64,000 nt of DNA, from positions 62,001 through 126,000 of the forward strand of contig DAIDJM010000003.1 in assembly GCA_027451405.1 (NCBI GenBank), written 5' to 3'. A model generated the notes under the pieces. The model had not been told where the DNA came from and searched no databases. It worked only from the letters and a program-made list of their open reading frames with translations. This document shows positions 50,927 through 59,834 of this stretch, in pieces. The DNA comes from Acetobacteraceae bacterium. Its GTDB lineage: Bacteria; Pseudomonadota; Alphaproteobacteria; Acetobacterales; Acetobacteraceae. The position numbers were made by a program, and so were the translations under genes. Every line of letters starts with the position of its first letter. Position 1 is the first letter of the stretch.

Positions 50927-51077
50927 GTTCTTTTTTGAAAAAAAGAACCAAAAAACTTTGGCGAGTTGCCGGGACCTTGAGCGAGCGAGCCTGATGCGGT
51001 TCGCATCGGCGCGTCGTTGCCGACGGCACGCACAAAAGTAGAAAGTCTTTTTGCTTCTTTTTCTTCAGAAAAAGAAG
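50927..51077. repeat. AT-rich long inverted-repeat element, copy 8
   Basis: GTTCTTTTTTGAAAAAAAGAAC..CCAAAAAACTTT, a spacer holding GCGATGC-type inverted bits, then AGTCTTTTTGCTTCTTTTTC..TTCAGAAAAAGAAG. It follows yajC by nine bases and is the same orientation as copy 3. Confidence 0.75.
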
Positions 51078-51213
51078 AGAGACCCTCCTTCGTTCCGGGC
51101 GCTTGATCCAGGTCAATCGCCCAAGCCGCGATTCATGAAACTCTACGCCTGACCGGGGTTCGTCTCCGTGCGCCGACGCACGGAAGCGAGGCTGGCCGGT
51201 GAGGAGGTGCATG

Positions 51214-52257
51214 ATGGCGCGGCCACGATACGCCTTCGGCTGTCTTCCGCTTTTCCTGCTCCTGGCAGGCCCCGCGTTTGCCCAGGACGATCTCCTGACG
51301 AGGGCGCGGCAGCAGTTTCAGCCCATTCCGTCCTCTCCGCCGGCTTTGCCCGGGAATCCGGCAAGCGATGCGAAGGTCGCACTCGGCAAGATGCTCTATT
51401 TCGATCCGAGACTGTCCGCCAGCCACGATATCAGTTGCAATTCCTGTCACAATATCGGCCTGGGCGGTGCGGATGGTGAGTCGACCTCGCTCGGCCACCG
51501 GTGGCAGCATGGCGGACGCAATGCGCCCACGGTCCTGAATGCGGTGTTCAACAAGGCGCAGTTCTGGGACGGGCGGGCCAAGGATCTCGAAGCGCAGGCC
51601 GGCGGTCCGATGGTCAATCCGGTCGAGATGGCGAGCCCCGCGGCGCATGTCCCCCAGCAGCTCAAGGGCATTCCGGGCTACCGGCCGTATTTCGCGGCCG
51701 CTTTTCCGGGCGATCCCGATCCGATCACGCTTGCCAACGTGCAGAAGGCGATCGCGGTCTTCGAGGCCACGCTGATCACGCCGGATGCGCCGTTCGACCG
51801 GTTTCTGAAGGGCGACAGGAGCGCGCTCTCGCCGGCGCAGAAAGCCGGGCTGACCCTGTTCATGGATAAGGGCTGTTCGACCTGCCACAACGGCGTGAAT
51901 GTCGGCGGCGGGATGTATGCGCCCTTCGGTGTGGTCGAGAAGCCGGGGGCGAATTACCTGCCCCGGGGTGACAAGGGCCGCTTCATGGTGACCAAGACGG
52001 CGAGCGACGAATATGTGTTCAAGGTTCCCACGTTGCGGAACATTGCGCTGACGGCACCCTATTTCCACACGGGTCAGGCCTGGGATTTGCGGGAGGCCGT
52101 GGGGGTGATGGGCACGAGCCAGCTCGGCGTGACGCTGACGGATGACGAGACCGACAAGATCGTGGCGTTTCTGGGAAGCCTGACCGGCAAGCAGCCGAAT
52201 ATCGTCTATCCCATTCTGCCGCCGAGCGTGGGAACGACGCCTCAGCCGCAGCCGTGA
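51214..52257 (+). CDS. Dihaem cytochrome c peroxidase, periplasmic
   Basis: A 347-residue exported protein. Signal peptide FGCLPLFLLLAGPAFAQ. Two haem-attachment motifs are present: CNSCHN (N-terminal) and CSTCHN (C-terminal), plus conserved LGKMLYFDPRLS, NAPTVLNAVFNKAQFWDGRA and VPTLRNIALTAPYFHTG. It reduces hydrogen peroxide with electrons from a c-type cytochrome. ATG 51214 is used because of the GAGGAGG site; ATG 51211 or GTG 51199 are alternatives. The YajC gene upstream is separated by the AT-rich element. Confidence 0.92.
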   Translation: MARPRYAFGCLPLFLLLAGPAFAQDDLLTRARQQFQPIPSSPPALPGNPASDAKVALGKMLYFDPRLSASHDISCNSCHNIGLGGADGESTSLGHRWQHGGRNAPTVLNAVFNKAQFWDGRAKDLEAQAGGPMVNPVEMASPAAHVPQQLKGIPGYRPYFAAAFPGDPDPITLANVQKAIAVFEATLITPDAPFDRFLKGDRSALSPAQKAGLTLFMDKGCSTCHNGVNVGGGMYAPFGVVEKPGANYLPRGDKGRFMVTKTASDEYVFKVPTLRNIALTAPYFHTGQAWDLREAVGVMGTSQLGVTLTDDETDKIVAFLGSLTGKQPNIVYPILPPSVGTTPQPQP

Positions 52258-52498
52258 GTCGTTCGCCATGTCCGGATTACCGGACATGGCGAATTCGCAC
52301 CAAACCTACCCAGAGCCGGCGAGACAGTTGCTGTTGGCTTGTTCCGGCTCGCAAAAAGACGAGGGTTGCCGCGCGCGGTGATCAGGCGCTGGCGATGGAC
52401 GCGGTATTTGAAGGGCGTGAAGACGTGCCAGCCGCCGCGGATGAGCGCCGCCAGGCCGCGAGCAGCCACCAGAGAGGGTGACTGGTAAGCGTGGACAT

Positions 52499-52553
52499 GG
52501 AGGCCTTCCGGCCCCAGCGGAGTGCAGGGGCAAAGCCCCTGCCCGCCGGAGGC
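52499..52553. repeat. GC-rich module between peroxidase and sodB
   Basis: GGAGGCCTTCCGGCCCCAGC, then GCAGGGGCAAAGCCCCTGC and CCGCCGGAGGC. It is oriented with its GGAGG towards sodB's 3' end, so there is no start nearby. The 240 bases between the peroxidase stop and the module hold no credible gene. Confidence 0.65.
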
Positions 52554-52565
52554 GCGTTGAAGCCC

Positions 52566-53168
52566 TCAAGCCGCCGAAAGCTGAGCCTCGGCATATTCAT
52601 AGTTCGCCAGCCGATCCAGATAGTTCTGCGCGTAATCCGGGCGGCGGTTGCGGAAATCGAGGTAGTAGCTGTGCTCCCAGACGTCGAGCGCGAGCAGGAC
52701 GCGGCCCTCGCCCGTCGCGAGCGGGTTGGAGCCGTTCGGGGTTTTGGTGATTTTCAGTTTACCGTCCGGGCCGAGCACGAGCCAGGCCCAGCCGGAGCCG
52801 AACTGGCCGATCGCGGCCTGCTTGAAGTCGGCCTTGAATTTTTCGGTGCCGCCGAGGTCGGCGTCGATCTTCTGTTGCAGCTTGCCGGGGATCTTGCCGC
52901 CATTGGGCGAGAGCTGCTGCCAGAAGATGATGTGGTTCCAGTGCTGGCCGGCATTGTTGAAGACGGGGCCCGGCTCGTTCGCTTTCATCCTGACGATCTC
53001 GTCAAGCGATTTGCCCTGGAGCGAGGGGTCTTTTTCCACGAAGCCGTTCAGTGCGGTGACGTAGGCCTGGTGGTGCTTGCCGTGGTGCAGTTCCAGGGTT
53101 TCCTGGCACATGCCGGCGCCGGCGAGGGCGTTGGTGCTGTAGGGCAGGGGAGGAAGTTCGAAAGCCAT
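52566..53168 (-). CDS. sodB: Iron/manganese superoxide dismutase (Fe-type)
   Basis: A 200-residue cytoplasmic SOD. It has FELPPLPYSTNALA, the first metal-ligand region TLELHHGKHHQAYV (His), FNNAGQHWNHIIFWQQLS (second His), FGSGWAWLVL and DVWEHSYYLDFRNRRPDY (Asp and His metal ligands). The AGQxxNH and DVWEHxY residues point to Fe-type or cambialistic use. ATG 53168 has a GGAG site at a better distance than ATG 53174. It removes superoxide, fitting the aerobic lifestyle suggested by the neighbouring peroxidase gene. Confidence 0.96.
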   Translation of the reverse strand: MAFELPPLPYSTNALAGAGMCQETLELHHGKHHQAYVTALNGFVEKDPSLQGKSLDEIVRMKANEPGPVFNNAGQHWNHIIFWQQLSPNGGKIPGKLQQKIDADLGGTEKFKADFKQAAIGQFGSGWAWLVLGPDGKLKITKTPNGSNPLATGEGRVLLALDVWEHSYYLDFRNRRPDYAQNYLDRLANYEYAEAQLSAA

Positions 53169-53228
53169 GGGCATGCTCCGTTCTCGGGCGCGTGGGCGCC
53201 GGGGGGCGTTTGAACGCGCTGCGCTGCT

Positions 53229-54035
53229 ATGGGGGCGGGCGGGGTGCGTCAAGCGCGGGGGGAAGCGGTGAGCGGGCTCGAGGCGCGGGTGCGGCGGGCC
53301 GATCCGGACCGGTTTCTCTGTGCCTTGTTCGCGCCGGCGGCGCGACGGAGGGATTTGCTGCTGCTCTATGCGCTCAATCACGAATTGGCGCGCGCGGCCG
53401 AGGTCACGCGCGAGCCAGGGCTCGCCATGATCCGGCTGGCCTGGTGGCGGGAGGTGATCGCGGGGGAACGGCGAGAGCATGAGCTGGCGGCGCCGCTTGG
53501 GGAGGCAATCGGGGCGGGTCGGCTGGATCGCGCGCTGCTGCTCGCGCTTGTCGAGGCGCGGGAGGCTGAACTCGAGGCGCCTTCCGGGGTCGGGGAATGG
53601 CTGGCGCGGCTGGAGGCGGGGCCGGGCACGCTGGCGGTGGCGGCGGGGCGGGTGCTGGGCGGTGATGGGGCGGTGCTGGAACGGCTGCGGGCGCTGGGGG
53701 CCGGGTATGGCGGCGCAGGGGCGTTGCGGAGCGTCGCGTTCTGGGCGGCGCAGGGACGATGTTTGTTGCCGGCAGCGGCTTTGGCGGCCGCCGGGCTGAG
53801 CGCGGATTCGGTCATCGAGCGGCCGGGGCTCGTGGTGGCGCGGGGTGTGGCCGAGGCGCTGGCGGTGCCGTTGCGCGAGCGGCTCGGGACGGCGGCGCCG
53901 CTCGGTGGGGTGGTGGCGGCGGGGTTGCCGGCGGTTCTGGCGCGGCGGGATCTGCGGGCGCCGGCGAGGATGCGGCCGCGGGGCATTGGGGATCGGGCGC
54001 GCGTGTTGGCGGCAGCCATGCGCGGGCGCGCCTAA
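53229..54035 (+). CDS. Squalene/phytoene synthase-like protein (NDUFAF6-like branch)
   Basis: A 268-residue helical protein with the trans-isoprenyl synthase layout. DPDRFLCALFAPAARRRDLL and LLYALNHELARAAEVTREPG are followed by LAMIRLAWWREVIAG. This matches the branch related to the mitochondrial complex I assembly factor NDUFAF6 more than true HpnC/HpnD, since the DxxxD prenyl-phosphate motifs are not obvious. The enzymatic role is doubtful. The ATG at 53229 is taken; GTG 53268 is an alternative. It has a GC-rich module downstream. Confidence 0.7.
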   Translation: MGAGGVRQARGEAVSGLEARVRRADPDRFLCALFAPAARRRDLLLLYALNHELARAAEVTREPGLAMIRLAWWREVIAGERREHELAAPLGEAIGAGRLDRALLLALVEAREAELEAPSGVGEWLARLEAGPGTLAVAAGRVLGGDGAVLERLRALGAGYGGAGALRSVAFWAAQGRCLLPAAALAAAGLSADSVIERPGLVVARGVAEALAVPLRERLGTAAPLGGVVAAGLPAVLARRDLRAPARMRPRGIGDRARVLAAAMRGRA

Positions 54036-54039
54036 GTAA

Positions 54040-54097
54040 CGGAGTCTGGGGCCCACGGCCCCAGCGGGTCCAGGGCGGCGCCCTGGCCGCCGGAGGC
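54040..54097. repeat. GC-rich module before the slipin gene
   Basis: GGAGTCTGGGGCCCACGGCC..CCAGCGGGTCCAGGGCGGCG..CCCTGG then CCGCCGGAGGCGAAAGG. The GGAGG sits about 20 bases before the slipin ATG, farther than an ideal ribosome site; a second GAACGAGG lies closer. Confidence 0.65.
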
Positions 54098-54113
54098 GAA
54101 AGGAACGAGGTCG

Positions 54114-54863
54114 ATGCTGGCGATCCTGATCGTGGTGCTTGTGCTGGCCCTTCTCATCACCGCGCGTTCCATCCGGATCACGCCGGAATGGCGCCGCGCG
54201 GTGGTGCTGCGGCTCGGGCGGTTTCACGCGGTGAAGGGACCGGGGCTCTATCTGCTCTGGCCGATCGATACGGTGGCCATGGTGATCGATCTGCGGATCC
54301 AGACCACCAGCATCACCGCCGAGCAGGCGCTGACGCGGGATACGGTCGCGGTGGGGGTCGATGCGATCGTGTTCTGGCAGGTGGTCGATCCGCGCGCGGC
54401 GGCCGTGAACATCATCGATTACGCGCAGGCGGTGGAACGCGTGTCGCAGACATCCCTGCGCGAGATGATCGGCGGCACGGCCCTGGCGACCTTGTTGTCG
54501 GACCGACACGACGCCGACCTGGCGCTGCAGAAGGCGATCGCCGCCAAAACCGTCGATTGGGGAGTCGCGGTGCGCAGCGTGGAGATCCGGGACGTGGCGA
54601 TTCCGGCGGCGTTGCAGGATGCGATGAGCCGGCAGGCGCAGGCCGAGCGGGAGCGCGATGCGCGGGTGACGCTCGCGTCGGCCGAAGCGGCGATCGCGGC
54701 GGAAGTGGAGGCGGCAGCGGCGATTTATGCGCAGAATCCGGTGGCGCTGCGGCTTCGGCAGATGAATTTGCTTTACGAAATGAACAAGGAGCGCGGCACG
54801 ACGGTGCTGATTCCGACCGACATGGCCGAGGCGCTGGGACGAGCCGTCCGCGACGGGACGTGA
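54114..54863 (+). CDS. Slipin/SPFH-domain (stomatin-like) protein
   Basis: A 249-residue membrane-anchored protein: one N-terminal hydrophobic segment (LAILIVVLVLALLITA) and an SPFH domain (RAVVLRLGRFHAVKGPGLYL, then TRDTVAVGVDAIVFWQVVD, and SLREMIGGTALATLLSDR), with a coiled-coil C-terminal region (AMSRQAQAERERDARVTLAS). Prokaryotic slipins organise membrane microdomains and often pair with an NfeD-like protein, not seen here. ATG 54114. Confidence 0.92.
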   Translation: MLAILIVVLVLALLITARSIRITPEWRRAVVLRLGRFHAVKGPGLYLLWPIDTVAMVIDLRIQTTSITAEQALTRDTVAVGVDAIVFWQVVDPRAAAVNIIDYAQAVERVSQTSLREMIGGTALATLLSDRHDADLALQKAIAAKTVDWGVAVRSVEIRDVAIPAALQDAMSRQAQAERERDARVTLASAEAAIAAEVEAAAAIYAQNPVALRLRQMNLLYEMNKERGTTVLIPTDMAEALGRAVRDGT

Positions 54864-54887
54864 GAGGGTGGGGGGTGGGTCGAGGCG

Positions 54888-54942
54888 TGCCTCCGGCGGC
54901 CCGGGCGCTGTCCGGGACAGGCTGGGGCCGGAAGGCTCCGGG
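54888..54942. repeat. GC-rich module between slipin and histidine kinase stops
   Basis: TGCCTCCGGCGGCCCGGG, then CTGTCCGGGACAG and GCTGGGGCCGGAAGGCTCCG. It lies between convergent genes. Confidence 0.6.
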
Positions 54943-54956
54943 AGCGCTACGACGCG

Positions 54957-55966
54957 CTAGTTTGAATGCGCCGGCTCGGCTGCGCGGAGCGGGATGACGA
55001 GTTCGGCGGTGAGGCCGGTCGGCGCATAGTCGAAGTCTACCGTGCCGCCGAGCGTGTAGGTGGCCGTGGCGCGAATGAGCTGCGTGCCATAGCCGGTGTC
55101 GGTGGGCGGGGTCACCGCCGGGCCGCCGCTCTCGATCCAATGGAGCCGGATCGCGCGGCTCGCGTCGTCGATGCGCCAGCCGACCCGCAGCCCGCCGCCG
55201 GCGACGGACAGGCCGCCATATTTCGCCGCGTTCGTTGCCATTTCGTGCAGAACCAGACTGAGCGCCGTGATCGCGCGAGGTTCGAGATCGACCGGCGCGC
55301 CAGGCTCGATCACGACGGTCTCCGCACAGCCCATATGGGGCGTGAGCAGGCACGTGATCACGTCGGCCAGCGCGGTCTTCTTCTGCGCCGTGAAGGCAAG
55401 ATCGTGCGCTTCCACCAGGGCCTCGAAACGGCCGAGGAAGGCGTCGCGATATTCCTCGGCCGAGCGCCCGTGCGTGGGCGTCTGCCGGGCGATCGCGCCC
55501 GCCAGGCTGAACAAATTCCGTACCCGGTGGCGGAGTTCGCCGGCGAGCGATTGCTGGGCGGCCTCGTCGCGGCGGCGTTCGGTCACGTCCACGATCAACA
55601 GCAACATCGCGTGGCTGGCATTGTCGGGATGACACAAGGTGCGGGCGGTCACCAGCATCGTCCTGCGGCCGAGCTGCGGAAACTCGTGCTCGACCTCATA
55701 ATCGATCACCGCCGCGGCCTTCGGGATCACCTGCGCCAGCAACGAACGCAACTCGGGAATGTCCCACTGCCCGTTGCCCAGACGATAGAAAGGTTGCCCA
55801 CCGTTTCGTATCGTTCGACCTGGAAGCTCTCGAGGAAGGCGCGGTTCACGGCCTGTACGCAAAGACTCTCGTCGAGCACGAGCATCGGATCGCTGACCGT
55901 ATCGACGATTCCCTGCGCCTGGATGTGACTGGTACGCAGGATCCGGTAGAGATCCTCGACGTTCAT
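54957..55966 (-). pseudogene. HWE-family histidine kinase with PAS domain, split by a one-base deletion
   Basis: The gene reads as two frames. The first (start ATG 55966) holds a PAS domain (MNVEDLYRILRTSHIQ, VDTVSDPMLVLDESLC, FQVERYETVG). The second continues QPFYRLGNGQWDIPEL..VEHEFPQLGRRTML and then the HWE kinase core: H-box ELRHRVRNLFSLAG, N-box LHEMATNAAKYG, the HWIESGG motif and GYGTQLI. A single missing base in a GTGGG run near 55800 (after ETVG) breaks the frame. Either the gene is disrupted in this strain or this is a sequencing error. HWE kinases are orphan sensor kinases common in alphaproteobacteria. Confidence 0.85.
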
Positions 55967-56271
55967 TTCCCCGCCTCCCTGCGATTTCCGTTTTGGGAAA
56001 GAACCGGTCACGCCGGACGAGGGCGCGATCACACGCGTGTCACGAAAGGGCTATCTCACGAAAAGTTTAATCTGGAGAGGCCTAGCCGGAATAGATTACA
56101 CCGACCCCCTATATCGCGGGACACACGCTGTCAAAGGCAGCGCCGCGGGGCAGCCCTTCATGGTCGCCCGGAGAGGCTGCGGAGAATCTCCGCGAAAGCG
56201 GCGATGGGCATGTCCGCGGCGTTCTTCGACCGAACGCCGGCCGGCGGCCAAGGCGTATGCGGTCGTGGGCG
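55967..56271. other. Gene-free stretch between HWE kinase and murJ
   Basis: About 305 bases with no gene that I can support on either strand; the frames here are shadows. An AT-rich patch at about 56040-56110 (CACGAAAAGTTTAATCTGG, TATATCGCGG) could hold the kinase promoter. Confidence 0.4.
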
Positions 56272-57816
56272 TCAGGCCTGGCGGAAGCGGGCGAAGCGGC
56301 GACGTAACGTTCCGGCCGTGTCGTAGATGCCCAGGCGCTGGGCCAGCGCGCCATAGGCGGCGAGTCCGGTCGCGATCAGGACGGCGAGGACGGCGACCGG
56401 CACGTGCGCGCCCGGCGCGCGGATCAGAATCAGCCGGAGCACCAGCACCGCGGCGCCCATGGCGAGGGTCGCGATCGCCATGCGGGCCAAGCGCGAGGCG
56501 AGCAGGCGGTCAGGCGCGAAATGGCCGCGGCGCCGAAGCAGCGCCGCCAGCAGCACGGCGTTGACGGTGGCGGCGATCGTGGTGGCGAGAGGTGGGCCCA
56601 CATGTTTGAGCGGGCCCATCAGGGCGAGGTTGAGCGCCAGGTTGAGCCCCAGCACGAGAAGCCCGGTTTTCACCGGCGTCGATGTGTCGCCGCGGGCGAA
56701 GAAGCCGGGGGCGAGGATTTTGACCAGCACGAAAGCGGGCAGGCCGGCGGCATAGGCGGCGAGCGACTGGGCGGCCAGGCTCGCCTCATGATGCGTGAAG
56801 GCGCCGCGGGCGAACAGAACCTGCATGATGGGATCGGCAAGGATCGCGAGCGCCAGCGAAGCGGGCAGGGTGAGGACGAGGCCGTATTCGATGGCGCGGT
56901 TGAGGCTGGTGCGGGCGCCCGCCTCGTCGCCGGCGGCGGCCTGGCGCGAGAGCAGGGGAAGCAGCGCCGTGCCGACCGCGGTGCCGAGCACGCCGAGCGG
57001 GAGCTGGTTTACGCGGTCGGCGTAATAAAGCAGCGAGACCGAGCCGGCCGGCAGCAGGCTCGCGATGAACGTGTCCATCGTCAGGTTGAGCTGCGTGACG
57101 CCGGCGCCGATCAGGCCCGGCGCCATCCGGCGCATCAGCAGCCGCATCTGCGGCGTGAGGCGCGGCCGGGGCAGGTGCAGGTGCAGGCCGCTACGCCAGA
57201 CCGCCCAATAGAGCAGCAGCAATTGCGCGACACCGGAGGCCGAAATGCCCCAGGCGAGCGCGTGGCCGATCGTGGGGACGTAGGGTGCGAGCGCGAACAT
57301 CGCGGCGATGGCGAAGGCGTTGTAGAGCAGCGGCGCCGCGGCGGCGGCGACGAAACGATCGAGCGCGTTGAGCACGCCGGAGAGCAGGGCGGCGAGGCAG
57401 ATCAGGATCAGATACGGGAACGCAATGCGCGAGAGCGCGACGGTGAGCGCGAATTTCGCCGGGTCGCGCGCGAAGCCGGCGGCGATCACGTGCAGAATCT
57501 GCGGCATGAAGAGTTCGCCCGCGAGCGTCAGCGCGAGCAGCCAGAAGGCGAGGACGGCGGCGGCTTCCTCGGCGAAACGCTGAGCGGTGGGGCGGCCTTC
57601 GCGCTCGAGCAGGTTGGCGAAGACCGGGATGAAGGCGGCGTTGAAGGCGCCTTCGCCGAACAGGCGGCGGAACAGATTGGGCAGGCGGTTGGCGACGAAG
57701 AACGCGTCCGCGATCGGGCCGGCGCCGAGAAAGGCGGCGATCAGCATGTCGCGGGCGAACCCGGTGACGCGGCTGCCGGCGGTCCAGGCGCCGACCGTGA
57801 CGGCGGATCTCAGCAT
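56272..57816 (-). CDS. murJ: Lipid II flippase MurJ
   Basis: A 514-residue MOP-superfamily transporter with about 14 membrane helices. N-terminal motif GSRVTGFARDMLIAAFLGAG, then PNLFRRLFGEGAFNAAFIPV (typical MurJ), and later LLPLLSRQAAAGDEAG and LPAFVLVKILAPGFFARGDT. MurJ flips lipid II across the inner membrane for peptidoglycan synthesis and is essential. ATG 57816 gives MLRSAVTVG; upstream frame runs into the GC-rich repeat. The gene ends about 305 bases upstream of the HWE kinase start. gpsA lies beyond the repeat block upstream. Confidence 0.95.
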   Translation of the reverse strand: MLRSAVTVGAWTAGSRVTGFARDMLIAAFLGAGPIADAFFVANRLPNLFRRLFGEGAFNAAFIPVFANLLEREGRPTAQRFAEEAAAVLAFWLLALTLAGELFMPQILHVIAAGFARDPAKFALTVALSRIAFPYLILICLAALLSGVLNALDRFVAAAAAPLLYNAFAIAAMFALAPYVPTIGHALAWGISASGVAQLLLLYWAVWRSGLHLHLPRPRLTPQMRLLMRRMAPGLIGAGVTQLNLTMDTFIASLLPAGSVSLLYYADRVNQLPLGVLGTAVGTALLPLLSRQAAAGDEAGARTSLNRAIEYGLVLTLPASLALAILADPIMQVLFARGAFTHHEASLAAQSLAAYAAGLPAFVLVKILAPGFFARGDTSTPVKTGLLVLGLNLALNLALMGPLKHVGPPLATTIAATVNAVLLAALLRRRGHFAPDRLLASRLARMAIATLAMGAAVLVLRLILIRAPGAHVPVAVLAVLIATGLAAYGALAQRLGIYDTAGTLRRRFARFRQA

Positions 57817-57828
57817 GCGGCGTTTTGC

Positions 57829-58056
57829 CGCCGGCCGGCAGGGGCTTTGCCCTTGCACCCCACCCGGGCTCCGCCCTGGACCCGCTGGGGCCCGAAGGCC
57901 CCAGAGCCCGCTCTCGCTGGGCTCGCCTGCTGGTCCGTCATCGTCTGGACGTAGCCGTCACGCGTGCAGATGGTAACGATTTCCTCCGGGAATGGGGTCT
58001 GGGGCCTTTCGGCCCCCGTGGGGGGCAGGGGCAAAGCCCCTGCCCGCCGGAGGCCA
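57829..58056. repeat. Inverted pair of GC-rich modules between gpsA and murJ
   Basis: Two modules face away from each other: GCCGGCAGGGGCTTTGCCCT..GGGGCCCGAAGGCCCC and GGGGCCTTTCGGCCCCCG..GGGGCAAAGCCCC..CCGCCGGAGGC. A non-repeated 60-base spacer separates them. It is the longest intact copy in the window. Confidence 0.7.
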
Positions 58057-58059
58057 TGC

Positions 58060-58998
58060 CTACTCATCCCGCGCGGGCCGCGCCAGGAGTGCGGCGATCG
58101 CCTCGGGCAAAGTCATGCGGCCTGCCAGCAAATCCGCGACCGCGCGGCAGATCGGCAGGTCGACCTGCGGTGCCCGCGCATGGAGGGCCGCCGCGGTCGC
58201 GATGCCCTCGATGGTGGGGGAATCGGGGCCGAGCAGCGCGGTGACGGGCTCGCCGCGGCCGAGCGCGAGGCCGGCGGCGAAATTGCGGCTCGTTGCGCTG
58301 CTGCAGGTGAGGACCAGGTCGCCGAGGCCGGACAGGCCGGCGACGGTTTCGGCGCGGCCCCCCAAGGCCGTGGCAAGGCGCGCGATTTCCGCAAGGCCGC
58401 GGGTGATGAGCGCCGCGCGGGCATTCTCGCCGAGCCCGGCGCCGGTGACGGCGCCGGCGGCGATCGCGATCACGTTCTTCGTGGCGCCGCCGACCTGGGC
58501 GCCGATCGCATCTTCCTGTCCGTAGAGCCGCAACGCGCCGCCACCGAGCGCGGTCAGAATGTCGCGGCGGAAATCCGGCGTGGCGCCGGCCACGACGGAG
58601 GCGGCCGGCAGGCCGGCCGCGATTTCGCTGGCGAAATTGGGGCCGGTGAGGATGGCGGCCGGCGCCGAGGGGTGGAGCTCGGCGGCGATTTCGAGCGGCA
58701 GACGGCCGGTCGTTCGCTCCACGCCCTTGCAGCCGAGCAGGAGCGGCGGCGGGGCGGGGAGTGCGGCCAGCACGCGCCGCAATTGCTGCATCGGAACGGC
58801 GATCAGCAGCAGGTCGGGGCTTTCCGGCACCTCCGTGGCGAGAGAAAGATGCGCGGGAAGAACGACACCCGGCAGGCGTGGATTTTCGCCGCGGATCGGC
58901 CGGCGGCTGACGAGCGTGACATCGCGGCCCAACCGCCGCGCGTGCAGCGCGAGCGCGGTACCCCAGGCGCCGGCGCCGAGGATGGCGATCCTATTCAT
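58060..58998 (-). CDS. gpsA: Glycerol-3-phosphate dehydrogenase [NAD(P)+]
   Basis: A 312-residue cytoplasmic enzyme that reduces dihydroxyacetone phosphate to glycerol-3-phosphate, the start of phospholipid synthesis. The Rossmann motif is AILGAGAWGTALALHARRLG. The substrate Lys is in LLGCKGVERTTG, and the ATKNVIAIAAGAVTGAGLGENA region (second catalytic Lys) and LSGLGDLVLTCSS follow. Length is a little short of the usual 330. It overlaps rlmJ by 8 bases. Confidence 0.95.
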   Translation of the reverse strand: MNRIAILGAGAWGTALALHARRLGRDVTLVSRRPIRGENPRLPGVVLPAHLSLATEVPESPDLLLIAVPMQQLRRVLAALPAPPPLLLGCKGVERTTGRLPLEIAAELHPSAPAAILTGPNFASEIAAGLPAASVVAGATPDFRRDILTALGGGALRLYGQEDAIGAQVGGATKNVIAIAAGAVTGAGLGENARAALITRGLAEIARLATALGGRAETVAGLSGLGDLVLTCSSATSRNFAAGLALGRGEPVTALLGPDSPTIEGIATAAALHARAPQVDLPICRAVADLLAGRMTLPEAIAALLARPARDE

Positions 58999-59809
58999 CC
59001 GCGAGCCGGAACAGTCTCGCCGCCTCGCCGGGCTCGCGGTTGCCGAGCCGGGCGAGCAGGGCGTCGAGGATCGGCGGAAGCGTGGTGTCGTGGCCGAAGG
59101 GCGGGTTCACGATGACGAGGCCGCAACCATTGAGGCGGGCGGGGTCGCGCGGGTCGCGCAGATGGAATTCCGCCACCACGATGTCGGAGATCGCGGCGGC
59201 CTGCAGCGCGGCGTGGAACGCGCGGACCGGCGGCATGTGTTTGATGGGATACCAGGCGGCGATGACGGCATCGCGGAGGCGGGCGATGCCGCGCGCGATG
59301 CCGGCTGCGACCTGCGTGAATTCATCGGGCATTTCGTAGGGCGGGTCGATCAGCACCAGCGCGCGGCGCTCGGGCGGGGGAAGCAGGGCGCCGAGCGCTT
59401 CGTAGCCGTCGCGATGATGAACCGCCACTTGCCTGTCCCGTGCGAAACGCCGGCGCAAGGTCGCGAAATCTTCCGGATGACGCTCGCAGACGGCCATACG
59501 GTCGGCATCGCGCAGCCGCGCGCGGAGCAGGGCAGGGGAGCCCGGATAGAGGCCAAGCTGCTGCACCAGCGCAACATAATCCGCGAGTGCGGCGGGCGGG
59601 TCCTCGAGCAGGCGCAAAATGCCGTCGCGGTATTCGCCGGTACGGTTGGGCGCCTCCGCCGCGAGATCGGTGAAGCCTGGTCCGGCATGGGTGTCGATCA
59701 GGAAGAGGGGTTTGGCCTTTTTCTGCAGATGGGCGAGCAAGTCGAGCAGGATGGCGTGCTTGACGCAATCGGCGAAATTGCCGGCGTGGAACGCGTGTCG
59801 GTAGTTCAT
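58991..59809 (-). CDS. rlmJ: 23S rRNA (adenine-2030-N6)-methyltransferase RlmJ
   Basis: A 272-residue SAM-dependent methyltransferase. The N-terminus MNYRHAFHAGNFADCVKHAI is the family signature. IDTHAGPGF and LVLIDPPYEMPDEF (the N6-methyltransferase DPPY motif) are also present. ATG 59809; the end overlaps gpsA, so the two are coupled. It modifies A2030 of 23S rRNA. Confidence 0.93.
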   Translation of the reverse strand: MNYRHAFHAGNFADCVKHAILLDLLAHLQKKAKPLFLIDTHAGPGFTDLAAEAPNRTGEYRDGILRLLEDPPAALADYVALVQQLGLYPGSPALLRARLRDADRMAVCERHPEDFATLRRRFARDRQVAVHHRDGYEALGALLPPPERRALVLIDPPYEMPDEFTQVAAGIARGIARLRDAVIAAWYPIKHMPPVRAFHAALQAAAISDIVVAEFHLRDPRDPARLNGCGLVIVNPPFGHDTTLPPILDALLARLGNREPGEAARLFRLADE

Positions 59810-59834
59810 GCCCGGAAGCGCAGGGATTGGAGGG

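Noticed and set aside
56404-57954. Forward 516-residue frame opposite murJ
   Set aside because: Extremely Glu/Arg/Gly/Gln-rich; murJ on the minus strand is clear.
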